A DNA stretch of 19,996 nucleotides from JBCDCE01 sp039182515 (GTDB lineage Bacteria > Pseudomonadota > Alphaproteobacteria > Rhodobacterales > Rhodobacteraceae). A program made the translations under genes and the position numbers. Of the stretch, positions 1 through 6,769 are shown one piece after another; the first letter of the stretch is position 1, and every line of letters starts with the position of its first letter. The DNA is taken from positions 1-19,996 of the forward strand of contig JBCDCE010000068.1 in NCBI GenBank assembly GCA_039182515.1, in the 5' to 3' direction. Below the pieces are notes generated by a model. The model worked only from the letters and a program-made list of their open reading frames with translations. It did not search any database and had not been told where the DNA came from.

Positions 1-240
1 GCGTCCCAGAATACGTTCTTTGGGTTCGGAATGATCGTTTCGATCCTTGCTCTTGGAACTGCAGGTCTCATCCAGTGGCCGCATTTGGGCTTTGCGGTAT
101 CTCTAGTCCCAGTTGCATTCTTGGGTTTTTTGATCGCGCGCCCGTTGGCTGGGCGGTTTGAGCGCAAGAGCATTCGCCCGTGGGCCTTGGGGCTAGCGAC
201 CATTTCTGCGTTGGTGCTGCTCATCCGCTCTGGCCAATAG
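1..240 (+). CDS. TauE/SafE-family sulfite exporter-like permease, C-terminal fragment
   Basis: This is the last 79 codons of a gene that begins before the window; the frame is open from base 1 to the TAG at 238-240. It shows two hydrophobic stretches, around residues 9-26 and 30-46, then a basic loop with RPLAGRF, and a last hydrophobic helix before the stop. This two-helix, basic loop, terminal helix ending is usual for TauE/SafE (PF01925) permeases, inner-membrane exporters often linked to sulfite, sulfoacetate or other small anions. The substrate cannot be told from the fragment. The next gene converges on it from the other strand at 347. The 106-bp gap has a 6-bp GCCTGC/GCAGGC hairpin (317-340) but no T-run, so it is not a convincing terminator. 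An internal ATG at 31 exists, but the frame continues upstream of it. The family call is moderately sure. Confidence 0.65.
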   Translation, partial: ASQNTFFGFGMIVSILALGTAGLIQWPHLGFAVSLVPVAFLGFLIARPLAGRFERKSIRPWALGLATISALVLLIRSGQ

Positions 241-346
241 GAAACAACCTTCCCCACAGGACTACCGAACTCAGCTGGCTTGGTCGGTGCAAAGTTAGAC
301 CAATCGCCCCCATTGAGCCTGCATGCGCGTAGAGGCAGGCGCGACA

Positions 347-1243
347 CTATCCAAATAGGATCAGGCAGGATATCCCGCTCACGATCAGCACACAGCCGCC
401 GATTTCCATCGCGTTTATTGCTTCACGAAATATGAACACGCTCGAGGCAAAGCTGAACAGCATCTCCACCTGAGCAACAACTTTGACCAGAGCCGCTTCC
501 TGCAATGTAAAAGCGGCAAACCACAAAAAGGTTGCAGTTGCGCCGATGAAGCCCACCAAAAGCGACGGTTTCCAAGCAGATCGAACCCGTGACAGCTCTT
601 CCTTTTCCAAGAAAACCAACATCAACGCCGACTGAAAAAGAATGCCAATTGCCAACGTGGTCGCGGCCTGGACGATGAAGTCATCTGACTGGACACTGCG
701 CGCCGCTGTTTGGAAGCCTACAGCTGCGACTGCAAAGAGCGTGCCAGAACCTAAACCAATCAAAGCTGTTCGACCGATAAGTGCGAACGCAACACTGCGC
801 AGCGTAAGCTCACTTCGGGCAACCGAAATGACCATCAGGCCGATGACGGCAAAGACGATAGAGAGCACCGCCGAGACGCTAAATTGGACGCCGAACAAAA
901 CTAAGGCGAAGACAGCAGTTTGAACCGGCTCAGTCCGGGAGTAAGCGTTCCCAACCGCAAAGTTCCTCAGCGAAAAGAGATGAACCAATAGGAACGTCGC
1001 ACCGATCTGGGCGGCTGCGGCGACGATAAGCCATATCGCGAATACAAGCGAAAGACCTGGGAGGTCGTAACCGAGGCCAAAGATCAGAACAGCCCAGTAG
1101 AGAAGAGCAAAAGGGACGCCAAATCCAAAACGAACAAACGTTGCGCCAGAAGTGCCCATCGATCCCTTTAAATACTTCTGGAGCGCCGAGCGGAGATTTT
1201 GCAGGAACGCCGCTGCGATCGTGATCGGAATCCAGACTTCCAA
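347..1243 (-). CDS. EamA/DMT-family inner-membrane transporter
   Basis: A protein of about 298 residues with some ten hydrophobic helices in two repeated halves, which fits the two EamA domains of the drug/metabolite transporter superfamily. Members export or import amino acids, nucleosides and other small metabolites; the substrate here is unknown. I place the start at a TTG at 1243-1241, because AGAGGA (1256-1251) lies 7 nt upstream and the product then opens MEVWIPITIAAAF, straight into the first membrane helix. An in-frame ATG at 1294 would add 17 polar residues without a good ribosome-binding site. It converges with the TauE-like tail and diverges from a second DMT gene at 1651, with which it shares only a weak superfamily resemblance. 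A long overlapping frame on the same strand (930-1418) is a shadow. Confidence 0.85.
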   Translation of the reverse strand: MEVWIPITIAAAFLQNLRSALQKYLKGSMGTSGATFVRFGFGVPFALLYWAVLIFGLGYDLPGLSLVFAIWLIVAAAAQIGATFLLVHLFSLRNFAVGNAYSRTEPVQTAVFALVLFGVQFSVSAVLSIVFAVIGLMVISVARSELTLRSVAFALIGRTALIGLGSGTLFAVAAVGFQTAARSVQSDDFIVQAATTLAIGILFQSALMLVFLEKEELSRVRSAWKPSLLVGFIGATATFLWFAAFTLQEAALVKVVAQVEMLFSFASSVFIFREAINAMEIGGCVLIVSGISCLILFG

Positions 1244-1650
1244 CGACTTTTCCTCTATCTGATATGCCGCATCTACACTCGCGCTGCGCTGCATAAGTTC
1301 CGGCTACATGGAATGACTGATCGGTTGAAAGTAGTTCGGGGAGTGGTCCGACACATGTGTTCGGTTGTGGTTCCTTAACTTTGGTCCCGCGTACGCTACG
1401 CAGATTGGATTGTGACAAGTGGGTAGTCCTCGATCGTCGTCACCCTAAACCGATAAGTCCAGGGTTCCGCCCTGAACTCCGCTTTGGGAAGCTGCATGGC
1501 AGCACAATGCCTCAAGGCGAGCGAGGATCTGAGTGCCAGGCGGGTGATCGAGATGCGAGCTAAATTGCCTTTTCCTGCACAAACCACAAGCGCCCGTTTG
1601 CGTGAATTGAAAAGCCAAAAGCTTTTTGTGTGTGAAACCTGGGAGACTGA
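1244..1650. other. Divergent intergenic region with a possible short coupled ORF
   Basis: A 407-bp region between two divergently transcribed transporter genes, so promoters for both should lie here, though none stands out. On the + strand a 52-codon frame runs from ATG 1496 to TGA 1652-1654. It ends in an ATGA overlap with the ATG (1651) of the next transporter and could be a leader peptide or the remnant of a gene. Its product ends LFVCETWETE; I do not recognise the family. The ribosome-binding site of the downstream gene (GGGAG, 1641-1645) is inside this frame. No tRNA, terminator or strong repeat was seen. Confidence 0.4.
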
Positions 1651-2520
1651 ATGAAAAGCCCGGCTCTTGCAGGAATGGTCGCCGTCTTCATTTGGGGGGC
1701 TTCACCGGCCGCTACGATGCTCGCTGCAGACTCAATTCCGCCAGAGCTGATCGGGGGGCTGCGATCTATGATGGCCGCAGCGCTGATGTTACCCGGCATT
1801 TTTTGGTTTTGGTCGTATCTGCCGACCGGCGGGCGCGCGCGCATTGAGCTTTTCGGCGGTGGCGCAGCAGGCTTTGCGCTTTATCCCCTCTTTCTCAGCA
1901 TCGGCGTGACTCAAACCTCAGTTTCTCACGCCTCTCTTTTATTGGCAGCTGCACCTATCTTCACCGGGCTGATGAGTTTTGTGCTGACGCAAAACTGGCC
2001 CCGGCTGGCGTGGTGGGGTGGTGCCGCGATATCAATGTCAGGGGTTGCTCTCCTCGTGTCGGCAACGGCGTCAGATGCCGCTGCAACCAAAGCGACCATA
2101 TATGGCGACGGACTGGTCCTCCTTTCCGTGCTCTTTGCTAGTGTGGGTTACGTCTTTGGTGGCCGCTCATCCGCGAAAATGGGTAAATGGCCAGCCACCT
2201 TCTGGATGCTGGTCACCGGAGCTCTCATTTTCACGCCGTTTTTGCTTGGACCCGCAGTCTCGTTCGATTGGGCCGGCGCGAGCGTCGAAGCCGTTTCGGG
2301 TCTAGCTTTCCTTGTCATTGCTGTGACAATCGTAGGCTACGCTCTTTGGTTTTGGGCACTTGGAGCGGGTGACGCCGCCAAGATCGCTCCGTTACAATTT
2401 GGGCAACCGCTGGTCGGTGTCGGTCTTGCCGTCGCATTCTTTGGAGAAACGATCACAGCGATCATCCTCTTTTCAGGCGTCTTAATTGTGTTGGGCGTGG
2501 TCGCGTCCAGCAAAGCATGA
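1651..2520 (+). CDS. EamA/DMT-family inner-membrane transporter
   Basis: A 289-residue, very hydrophobic protein with about ten predicted helices in two EamA-like halves. The first helix starts at residue 5 (MVAVFIWGASPAATMLAAD), a typical DMT opening where a tryptophan-glycine pair precedes small residues; the second half starts near residue 150 with LLSVLFASVGYVFGGR. The role is export or uptake of a small metabolite across the inner membrane; the substrate cannot be read from the sequence. The ATG at 1651 has GGGAG five bases upstream, a good start. It is divergent from the DMT gene at 347-1243. Downstream, its TGA lies 75 bp before the left end of an insertion sequence, which therefore has not damaged it. 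Confidence 0.88.
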   Translation: MKSPALAGMVAVFIWGASPAATMLAADSIPPELIGGLRSMMAAALMLPGIFWFWSYLPTGGRARIELFGGGAAGFALYPLFLSIGVTQTSVSHASLLLAAAPIFTGLMSFVLTQNWPRLAWWGGAAISMSGVALLVSATASDAAATKATIYGDGLVLLSVLFASVGYVFGGRSSAKMGKWPATFWMLVTGALIFTPFLLGPAVSFDWAGASVEAVSGLAFLVIAVTIVGYALWFWALGAGDAAKIAPLQFGQPLVGVGLAVAFFGETITAIILFSGVLIVLGVVASSKA

Positions 2521-2596
2521 CAAGCGTTTAGGCTGTGTGAGGGTGCCTCAATGGAACTTTATCCTTTTTGTACGCGCGTTGCGCAGCATTGGGTAA

Positions 2597-2620
2597 GACC
2601 TGCCCCGCGAAAATTCCCTC
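2597..2620 (+). repeat. Left terminal inverted repeat of the IS
   Basis: The end reads GACCTGCCCCGCGAAAATTC and continues CCTC. It matches the reverse complement of the right end at GACCTGC, most of the following C-rich block, and the inner CCCTC, with one single-base gap and several mismatches in the middle. Confidence 0.75.
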
Positions 2621-2663
2621 GTTGTGATGTAGAGTTTGCTCAACCTTTTGAAGGAGCAAACAC

Positions 2664-2927
2664 ATGCGAAAGAGCCGTTTCACGGAAACCTAGATCATTG
2701 GGATGATCAAAGAACAAGAAGCCGGGATGCCATCGGCGGAAGTGTGCCGCAAGCACGGTCTCAGCCAGGGCACGTTCTACAAATTCAAATCCAAGTATGA
2801 GGGCATGGAAGTGTCTGATGCTGCCAAGTTTAGGGCGCTGGAAGATGAGAACACCAAGCTCAAGCGGCTGTTGGCGGATACCATGCTGGACAATTTCGTC
2901 CCGAAGGATCTGCTGGGAAAGAGCTGA
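2664..2927 (+). pseudogene. IS3-family transposase OrfA with an in-frame amber stop
   Basis: The frame from ATG 2664 encodes MRKSRFTET, then TAG (2691-2693), and continues open to TGA 2925-2927. The expected family residue at the stop is glutamine, so one C-to-T change (CAG to TAG) explains it. The full frame is 87 codons, the usual OrfA size: a helix-turn-helix (AEVCRKHGLSQGTFYKFKSK) followed by a leucine-rich coiled coil (EDENTKLKRLLADTMLDN) that lets OrfA multimerise. AGGAG (2652-2656) lies upstream of ATG 2664. A shorter product could start at ATG 2703 and would keep the helix-turn-helix, but no clear ribosome-binding site precedes it. Whether the copy still makes OrfA or the OrfAB fusion therefore depends on readthrough or internal start. 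Confidence 0.85.
2915..2921 (+). other. Candidate -1 programmed frameshift heptamer
   Basis: GGGAAAG reads G GGA AAG in the orfA frame, matching the X XXY YYZ pattern of a slippery site. It is two codons before the orfA stop. After a -1 slip the frame is open from 2918 through the orfB ATG at 2966 to the orfB stop, with product KELTTSSERRDA leading into OrfB. This would yield the OrfAB transposase typical of IS3 elements. Confidence 0.6.
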
Positions 2928-2965
2928 CGACATCAAGCGAACGGCGGGACGCAGCGCTTCAAGCA

Positions 2966-3823
2966 ATGCGGGATCACGACATCTCGCAACGCCGTGCCTG
3001 CAAGCTCGTTGGTGTCGACCCCAAAACCGTCCGGCGCGAACGCCCGCCCGATAACCCAGAGATACGCAAAGAGATGAAGGCGATCGCGGCCAAGCGGCGT
3101 CGGTTTGGCTATCGCCGGATCGGCGTGATGCTGGAACGTGAAGGGTACGTAATGAACCACAAAAAGCTGTATCGGCTTTACACAGAGGAGAAGCTGGGCG
3201 TCAGACGACGACGGGGCCGGAAACGGGCGCGTGGCTCGCGGACACCGATGCCTGAAGCGCTGAAGCCAGGCGAGCGCTGGTCGCTCGACTTCCTGTCCGA
3301 CACCTTCGGGGCATCGCGGAGGTTCCGCATTCTAGCGGTGAACGATGATTGCTGCCGCGAGAACCTGGGTTTGATGGCCGACACCAGCATCTCGGGTGCC
3401 CGTGTTGCGCGAGAGCTGGACGCGATTGTCCGGCTCCATGGCAAACCAGTCAGCATTGTCAGTGACAATGGAACCGAGTTCACCAGCCGAGCGATCCTGA
3501 AATGGGCCAACGACAAAGGCGTCGAATGGCACTACATCGATCCGGGCAAACCCCAGCAGAACGCCTTCATCGAGTCATTCAATGGCAGCTTGCGGGATGA
3601 ACTTCTGAACGAGGAAATGTTCGAAAGCCTGGAAGACGCACGCCGAAAGCTGGCGCTCTGGCGATACGACTACCACAACGTCAGACCTCACTCATCTCTC
3701 GGAAACCAAACGCCCGCAGAAGCGCGCCGCACGCTTGAGCAATTTGAGGGCTCCGCGCCCGGCGCGCTTGCCCAAACCGACGACGAAGAATATGAAAACC
3801 AGACCCACAAAATCTCGTTATGA
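2966..3823 (+). CDS. IS3-family transposase OrfB (DDE integrase core)
   Basis: A 285-residue protein with an N-terminal HTH_21-like region (residues about 40-90, RRFGYRRIGVMLEREG) and an rve integrase core. The catalytic triad is visible as D108 (WSLDFLSD), D167 (VSDNGTEF) and E203 (AFIESFNG), with 35 residues between the last two. OrfB cuts and joins the IS ends; in this family the active form is normally the OrfAB frameshift product, whose -1 frame is open from 2918. The ATG at 2966 has no strong ribosome-binding site, which fits synthesis by frameshifting. The reading frame is intact and ends 2 bp before the right inverted repeat. The upstream OrfA stop codon would limit fusion production. 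Confidence 0.92.
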   Translation: MRDHDISQRRACKLVGVDPKTVRRERPPDNPEIRKEMKAIAAKRRRFGYRRIGVMLEREGYVMNHKKLYRLYTEEKLGVRRRRGRKRARGSRTPMPEALKPGERWSLDFLSDTFGASRRFRILAVNDDCCRENLGLMADTSISGARVARELDAIVRLHGKPVSIVSDNGTEFTSRAILKWANDKGVEWHYIDPGKPQQNAFIESFNGSLRDELLNEEMFESLEDARRKLALWRYDYHNVRPHSSLGNQTPAEARRTLEQFEGSAPGALAQTDDEEYENQTHKISL

Positions 3824-3825
3824 AT

Positions 3826-3848
3826 GAGGGACCAACGGGGAGCAGGTC
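3826..3848 (-). repeat. Right terminal inverted repeat of the IS
   Basis: The reverse complement reads GACCTGCTCCCCGTTGGTCC and continues CTC, matching the left end at GACCTGC and at the inner CCCTC. It begins two bases after the orfB stop. Confidence 0.75.
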
Positions 3849-4025
3849 ACGGCTTTTCCAAGATGTAGCAAACAAATACGGGAAAAGAGAGACATACTCC
3901 ATTGGTCTCAACGATCATTCATGAATGTCGGCTTAGCTGGTCGGAATCAATGAAACTCAGCAGTGCAGTGAACTTGCGCTTCCCGCCCCCCTGGACAAAT
4001 GACTGGACTTCGGGGCGCCTGTAAG

Positions 4026-4111
4026 CGGTACTGCGTCGTGTTGCGAATGCCCGGCTAGCCCGGGCTCCACTCAGTACCGGGGCCAGGTCGGTCCCACCGA
4101 ACCGAGTGGAG
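4026..4111 (+). promoter_or_regulatory. Structured 5' leader that closes the ribosome-binding site of the DUF3489 gene
   Basis: Four complementary sets can be read directly. Stem A: CGGTACTG (4026-4033) with CAGTACCG (4072-4079). Hairpin inside it: GCCCGG (4049-4054), loop CTAGC, CCGGGC (4060-4065). Stem B: CTCCACTC (4065-4072) with GAGTGGAG (4104-4111), eight perfect pairs. Hairpin inside B: GGTCGGT (4086-4092) with ACCG and ACC (4096-4099, 4101-4103), one bulged A. The ribosome-binding site GGAG (4108-4111) of the ATG at 4118 is wholly inside stem B. Stems A and B interleave and share base 4072, so they form either a pseudoknot or two alternative states. I infer control of translation of the recombinase module; the trigger is unknown. 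Confidence 0.55.
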
Positions 4112-4117
4112 ATGAAA

Positions 4118-4372
4118 ATGACAACTAAGACGTATCAATCAAAATCAAACACCTCAGCGAGTAGGCGCAACAAAAGAACCCGGCGGGATCAACTCGCCAA
4201 AATGCTTGGCCGCAAATCGGGCGCTTCCATCGCCCAGATCCAGAAAGCGTTTGGGTGGCAGCCCCATACGGCCCGAGCTGCGATTTCAACCCTGAGGAAA
4301 TCCGGTGCACCAGTTGAGCGGACGATGACTGAGAAAGGATCAGTTTACCGCATTTCTGCTGGGCAGGAATAA
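4118..4372 (+). CDS. DUF3489-type small winged-helix-like protein
   Basis: An 84-residue basic protein. Residues 1-27 are polar and rich in lysine, arginine and serine, so probably disordered. Residues about 28-80 (RDQLAKMLGR, then SIAQIQKAFGWQPHTARAAI) look like a helix-turn-helix ending in a small wing (VERTMTEKGSVYRI), as in DUF3489. The function is not established; DNA binding is inferred. I take ATG 4118 because GGAG (4108-4111) is six bases upstream; an in-frame GTG at 4106 and ATG at 4112 would add four or two residues but lie in or beside that site. It is the first gene of a three-gene unit with a DUF2924 gene 4 bp downstream and a large serine recombinase, and its ribosome-binding site is inside an RNA stem. 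It could act as a regulator or accessory factor of the recombinase. Confidence 0.85.
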   Translation: MTTKTYQSKSNTSASRRNKRTRRDQLAKMLGRKSGASIAQIQKAFGWQPHTARAAISTLRKSGAPVERTMTEKGSVYRISAGQE

Positions 4373-4376
4373 GCTG

Positions 4377-4787
4377 GTGACTGACGGCTGTAGTGAATTG
4401 CGCAAGCGCCTTAGCGAGATCGACAGCTTAGACCGCGATGGCTGCCTGAACCTCTGGCGGGAGATGTTTGGCCGATCACCACCCAAGTATCTGTCGCCGC
4501 AGTTCATGCGAAGAGTTCTGATGTATGAGACCCAATCCAGAGCGCTGAGCGGCTTCTCGCGAACGACCGAACAGCGTTTGAAGAAAGCGGCCGCGGGAGC
4601 GCAATCAGCACCAAGAGCAAAGCCTGGTGCTCGATTGGTCCGCGAGTGGAACGGTCGCACCTATCAAGTCGAGGTCGTCGAGGGTGGCTACGTCATGGAC
4701 GGCAAGAGCTGGCGATCCCTGTCGGCCATTGCGCGGCACATCACTGGCGCCCGGTGGTCGGGGCCGCGCTTCTTTGGAGTGCAGTAA
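4377..4787 (+). CDS. DUF2924 protein
   Basis: A 136-residue basic protein of the DUF2924 family, which is common beside serine recombinases in Alphaproteobacteria and has no established function. The N-terminal part has helices with LNLWREMFGRSPPKYLSP, a conserved block of the family, followed by RRVLMYETQ. A linker rich in alanine and lysine leads to a compact C-terminal part with REWNGRTYQVEVVEGGYVMDG and SLSAIARHITGARWSGPRFFG; here the string is split only for quoting. The C-terminal part resembles a small DNA- or protein-binding fold. The start is GTG 4377 with GGCAGGA about 9 bases upstream, 4 bp after the DUF3489 stop. Its TAA overlaps the recombinase ATG (TAATG, 4785-4789), so the two are translationally coupled. 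A recombination accessory role is inferred from that coupling only. Confidence 0.85.
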   Translation: MTDGCSELRKRLSEIDSLDRDGCLNLWREMFGRSPPKYLSPQFMRRVLMYETQSRALSGFSRTTEQRLKKAAAGAQSAPRAKPGARLVREWNGRTYQVEVVEGGYVMDGKSWRSLSAIARHITGARWSGPRFFGVQ

Positions 4788-6415
4788 TGCGCCGGGTCCG
4801 TTGTGCGATCTATACGCGTAAGAGTTCCGAGGATGGGTTGGAGCAGGACTTCAATTCCCTGGATGCCCAGCGAGAGGCTTGCGAAGCCTATATCGCAAGT
4901 CAACGGCACGAAGGATGGGAGCTGCTTTCTGATCGCTACGATGACGGTGGCATCTCTGGCGGGCATCTCGAAAGGCCTGCACTGCAGCGCTTGATGCAGG
5001 CTGTGGACGCAAAGCAAGTCGATCAGATCATCGTCTACAAGATCGACCGGTTGACGCGCTCGCTCTCTGACTTCGCCAAGCTCGTAGATCGATTGGATGC
5101 GGCAGAGACCTCATTTGTCTCAGTGACCCAGTCGTTCAACACCGCGACCAGCATGGGACGGCTAACACTGAACATGCTGCTGTCCTTTGCCCAGTTCGAG
5201 CGAGAGGTGACGGCGGAACGTATCCGGGACAAGATCGCGGCCTCGAAGCGCAAGGGGATGTGGATGGGAGGCAATGTGCCACTTGGATACGACCCGGATG
5301 GGCGGACGTTGAAGATCAACGAGGCTGAGGCTTTGACCGTTCGCCGTCTCTTTGAGCTTTACTTGGCGCGCCGTACGCTCAGGGAGGTGAAAGAGCAGGC
5401 TGAGCATGAAGGTCTAAGATCGAAACTCCGCCAAAGCCCAAGCGGTCGAACATCTGGCGGCAAGCTTCTCGACCGAGGTCAAATCCAGCACCTTCTCAGC
5501 AACCCGGTTTACGCAGGCCGGATCCGGCACAAGGGACACGTGCACGAAGGCCAGCATAACGGGATCATTGATCCAGAGATGTGGGAGCAGGTCCAAGCGA
5601 TGCTTAAGGAAGGGGCCGCCGTGAAGCGTGGGACCAGACACACGAAACACGCATCACCGCTGGCCGGAAAGCTCTTCGATGAAACTGGAGATCGTCTCAC
5701 CCCAAGCCACAGCCGCAAGAACGGGAAGCGGCTGCGCTACTATATCTCGAAAAGACTGATCAAAGATCGCAGCCAGCAACATCCTGATGCCTGGCGCCTT
5801 CCTGCAGATCAAATCGAGCAAGTGCTTGTGGATGCTCTATCGGCAAGACTGAGCAGGCCCGGCGCAGCGCTCGAAATGACGACCGGCTTGGATGCGGGTC
5901 AGATTCATCACATCTCGGAAAGGCTGCAAAAGCACTGGACCAAGCCAAAACTGCTGAACCTGATCGAACGCGTCGGCCTTCAGAGAGGATCTTTGAAGAT
6001 AAGTCTGGACGCGGAAGCGGTCTCGACGGCCTTGGGCTGCAAGCGCGAGGATTTGAATGCGGCAGCACTTAGTATCGATGTGCCGTTCCAGATGCGTCGC
6101 CGAGGAGTGGAGCTAAAGCTCTGTCTCGGAGAAGCACCGCCTGAGATCGACCGCACATTAGTGGAGAACATCATCAAGGCTCGGCAATACCTCTCCCAAA
6201 TCATCGCGGGAAGAACCTTCTCTGAGATCGCCGAAGCCGAGGGCGTCTCCAAACGCCGCATCCAGGACGTAACGAGTTTAGCCTTGCTTGCTCCTTCGGT
6301 AATTGAGGCAATCGTATCCGGCGAGAATCCCCCCGGGCTTACAACCGATTATCTGATCAAGAACCGCTTCTCAGCAATCTGGTCAGAACAGAGCGCCCAG
6401 TTCGCGGCGCTCTAA
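4787..6415 (+). CDS. Large serine recombinase
   Basis: A 542-residue site-specific recombinase. The N-terminal resolvase domain (1-150) has the catalytic serine in YTRKS (S13) and the DRLTRS arginines (R88, R91). The signature FAQFEREVTAERIRDKI (134-150) follows, then the Recombinase domain (about 165-280). The place of the usual zinc ribbon (290-325, PLAGKLFDETGDRLTPSHSR) has no cysteines, so zinc binding in the classical way is unlikely. Residues about 480-520 hold a helix-turn-helix (TFSEIAEAEGVSKRRIQDV). The enzyme should cut and rejoin DNA through a 5'-phosphoserine intermediate. ATG 4787 overlaps the DUF2924 stop; the in-frame extension back to 4646 is antiparallel overlap with DUF2924 and is rejected. 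No att-site pair was recognised, so integrase versus inversion or resolution activity is open. Confidence 0.93.
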   Translation: MRRVRCAIYTRKSSEDGLEQDFNSLDAQREACEAYIASQRHEGWELLSDRYDDGGISGGHLERPALQRLMQAVDAKQVDQIIVYKIDRLTRSLSDFAKLVDRLDAAETSFVSVTQSFNTATSMGRLTLNMLLSFAQFEREVTAERIRDKIAASKRKGMWMGGNVPLGYDPDGRTLKINEAEALTVRRLFELYLARRTLREVKEQAEHEGLRSKLRQSPSGRTSGGKLLDRGQIQHLLSNPVYAGRIRHKGHVHEGQHNGIIDPEMWEQVQAMLKEGAAVKRGTRHTKHASPLAGKLFDETGDRLTPSHSRKNGKRLRYYISKRLIKDRSQQHPDAWRLPADQIEQVLVDALSARLSRPGAALEMTTGLDAGQIHHISERLQKHWTKPKLLNLIERVGLQRGSLKISLDAEAVSTALGCKREDLNAAALSIDVPFQMRRRGVELKLCLGEAPPEIDRTLVENIIKARQYLSQIIAGRTFSEIAEAEGVSKRRIQDVTSLALLAPSVIEAIVSGENPPGLTTDYLIKNRFSAIWSEQSAQFAAL

Positions 6416-6589
6416 CTCCTTACAATCCGCAAACTCGTACCGCCTAACTCGCAAACGGAGACTGTTTCGCCATTTGGCGGCAAATCGGCGAGATCACGCG
6501 GTCTCTGCCGGACGAACACAAAGCTAACCGGCGGATACAGCGGCGCTAATTCAAGGGACCTGGTGCTCCGCCCAAAATCGAAGAATGCT

Positions 6590-6664
6590 TGGCTGGGATG
6601 GTAGGATTCGAACCTACGGTACACTGTACCAAAAACAGTTGCCTTACCACTTGGCTACATCCCA
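6590..6664 (-). tRNA. tRNA-Gln (anticodon TTG)
   Basis: The reverse complement folds as a standard cloverleaf: acceptor TGGGATG/CATCCCA, D-arm GCC/GGC around AAGTGGTAA, anticodon stem ACTGT/ACAGT with loop TTTTGGT (anticodon TTG), five-base variable loop, T-arm GTAGG-TTCGAAT-CCTAC, discriminator G and encoded CCA. Its 3' end points to the serine recombinase, 174 bp away. The 174 bp between (6416-6589) hold no gene I can support. Confidence 0.97.
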
Positions 6665-6676
6665 ACTCTGGAGGGC

Positions 6677-6705
6677 TAGATACGCCGCCATATCGGTGCG
6701 ATCAA
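6677..6705 (-). promoter_or_regulatory. Putative sigma-70 promoter of tRNA-Gln
   Basis: On the minus strand TTGATC (6705-6700) and TATCTA (6682-6677) are separated by 17 bp, four of six matches to each consensus hexamer. The -10 box ends 12 bp before the mature tRNA 5' end, a normal leader length. Confidence 0.5.
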
Positions 6706-6769
6706 GGCCATTTTTGTACTTTTTCAGGCTTATGGCGTTTGACGAAATACCTGAGATATCGTGCATCAG

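Larger units (their letters stand above)
2596..3849 (+). mobile_element. IS3-family insertion sequence, IS407-like group
   Basis: An element of about 1.25 kb containing orfA, orfB in the -1 frame relative to orfA, a slippery heptamer at the end of orfA, and imperfect inverted repeats at both ends that start GACCTGC. OrfB carries a DD(35)E integrase core. Size, organisation and the TTC-ACG-GAA-ACC start of orfA fit the IS407 group of IS3. No matching 3-4 bp target duplication was found next to either end, so exact borders are uncertain by one or two bases. OrfA has a stop at its tenth codon, so the copy may be inactive. It sits between a DMT gene and the recombinase module. Confidence 0.9.

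Noticed and set aside
930..1418. A 162-codon minus-strand frame overlapping the DMT gene
   Set aside because: It overlaps a recognised membrane protein in another frame, and its product is rich in Arg, Cys and Ser as shadows are.
4646..4786. N-terminal extension of the serine recombinase
   Set aside because: It overlaps the DUF2924 gene in another frame; the resolvase domain begins at ATG 4787, which is coupled to the DUF2924 stop.
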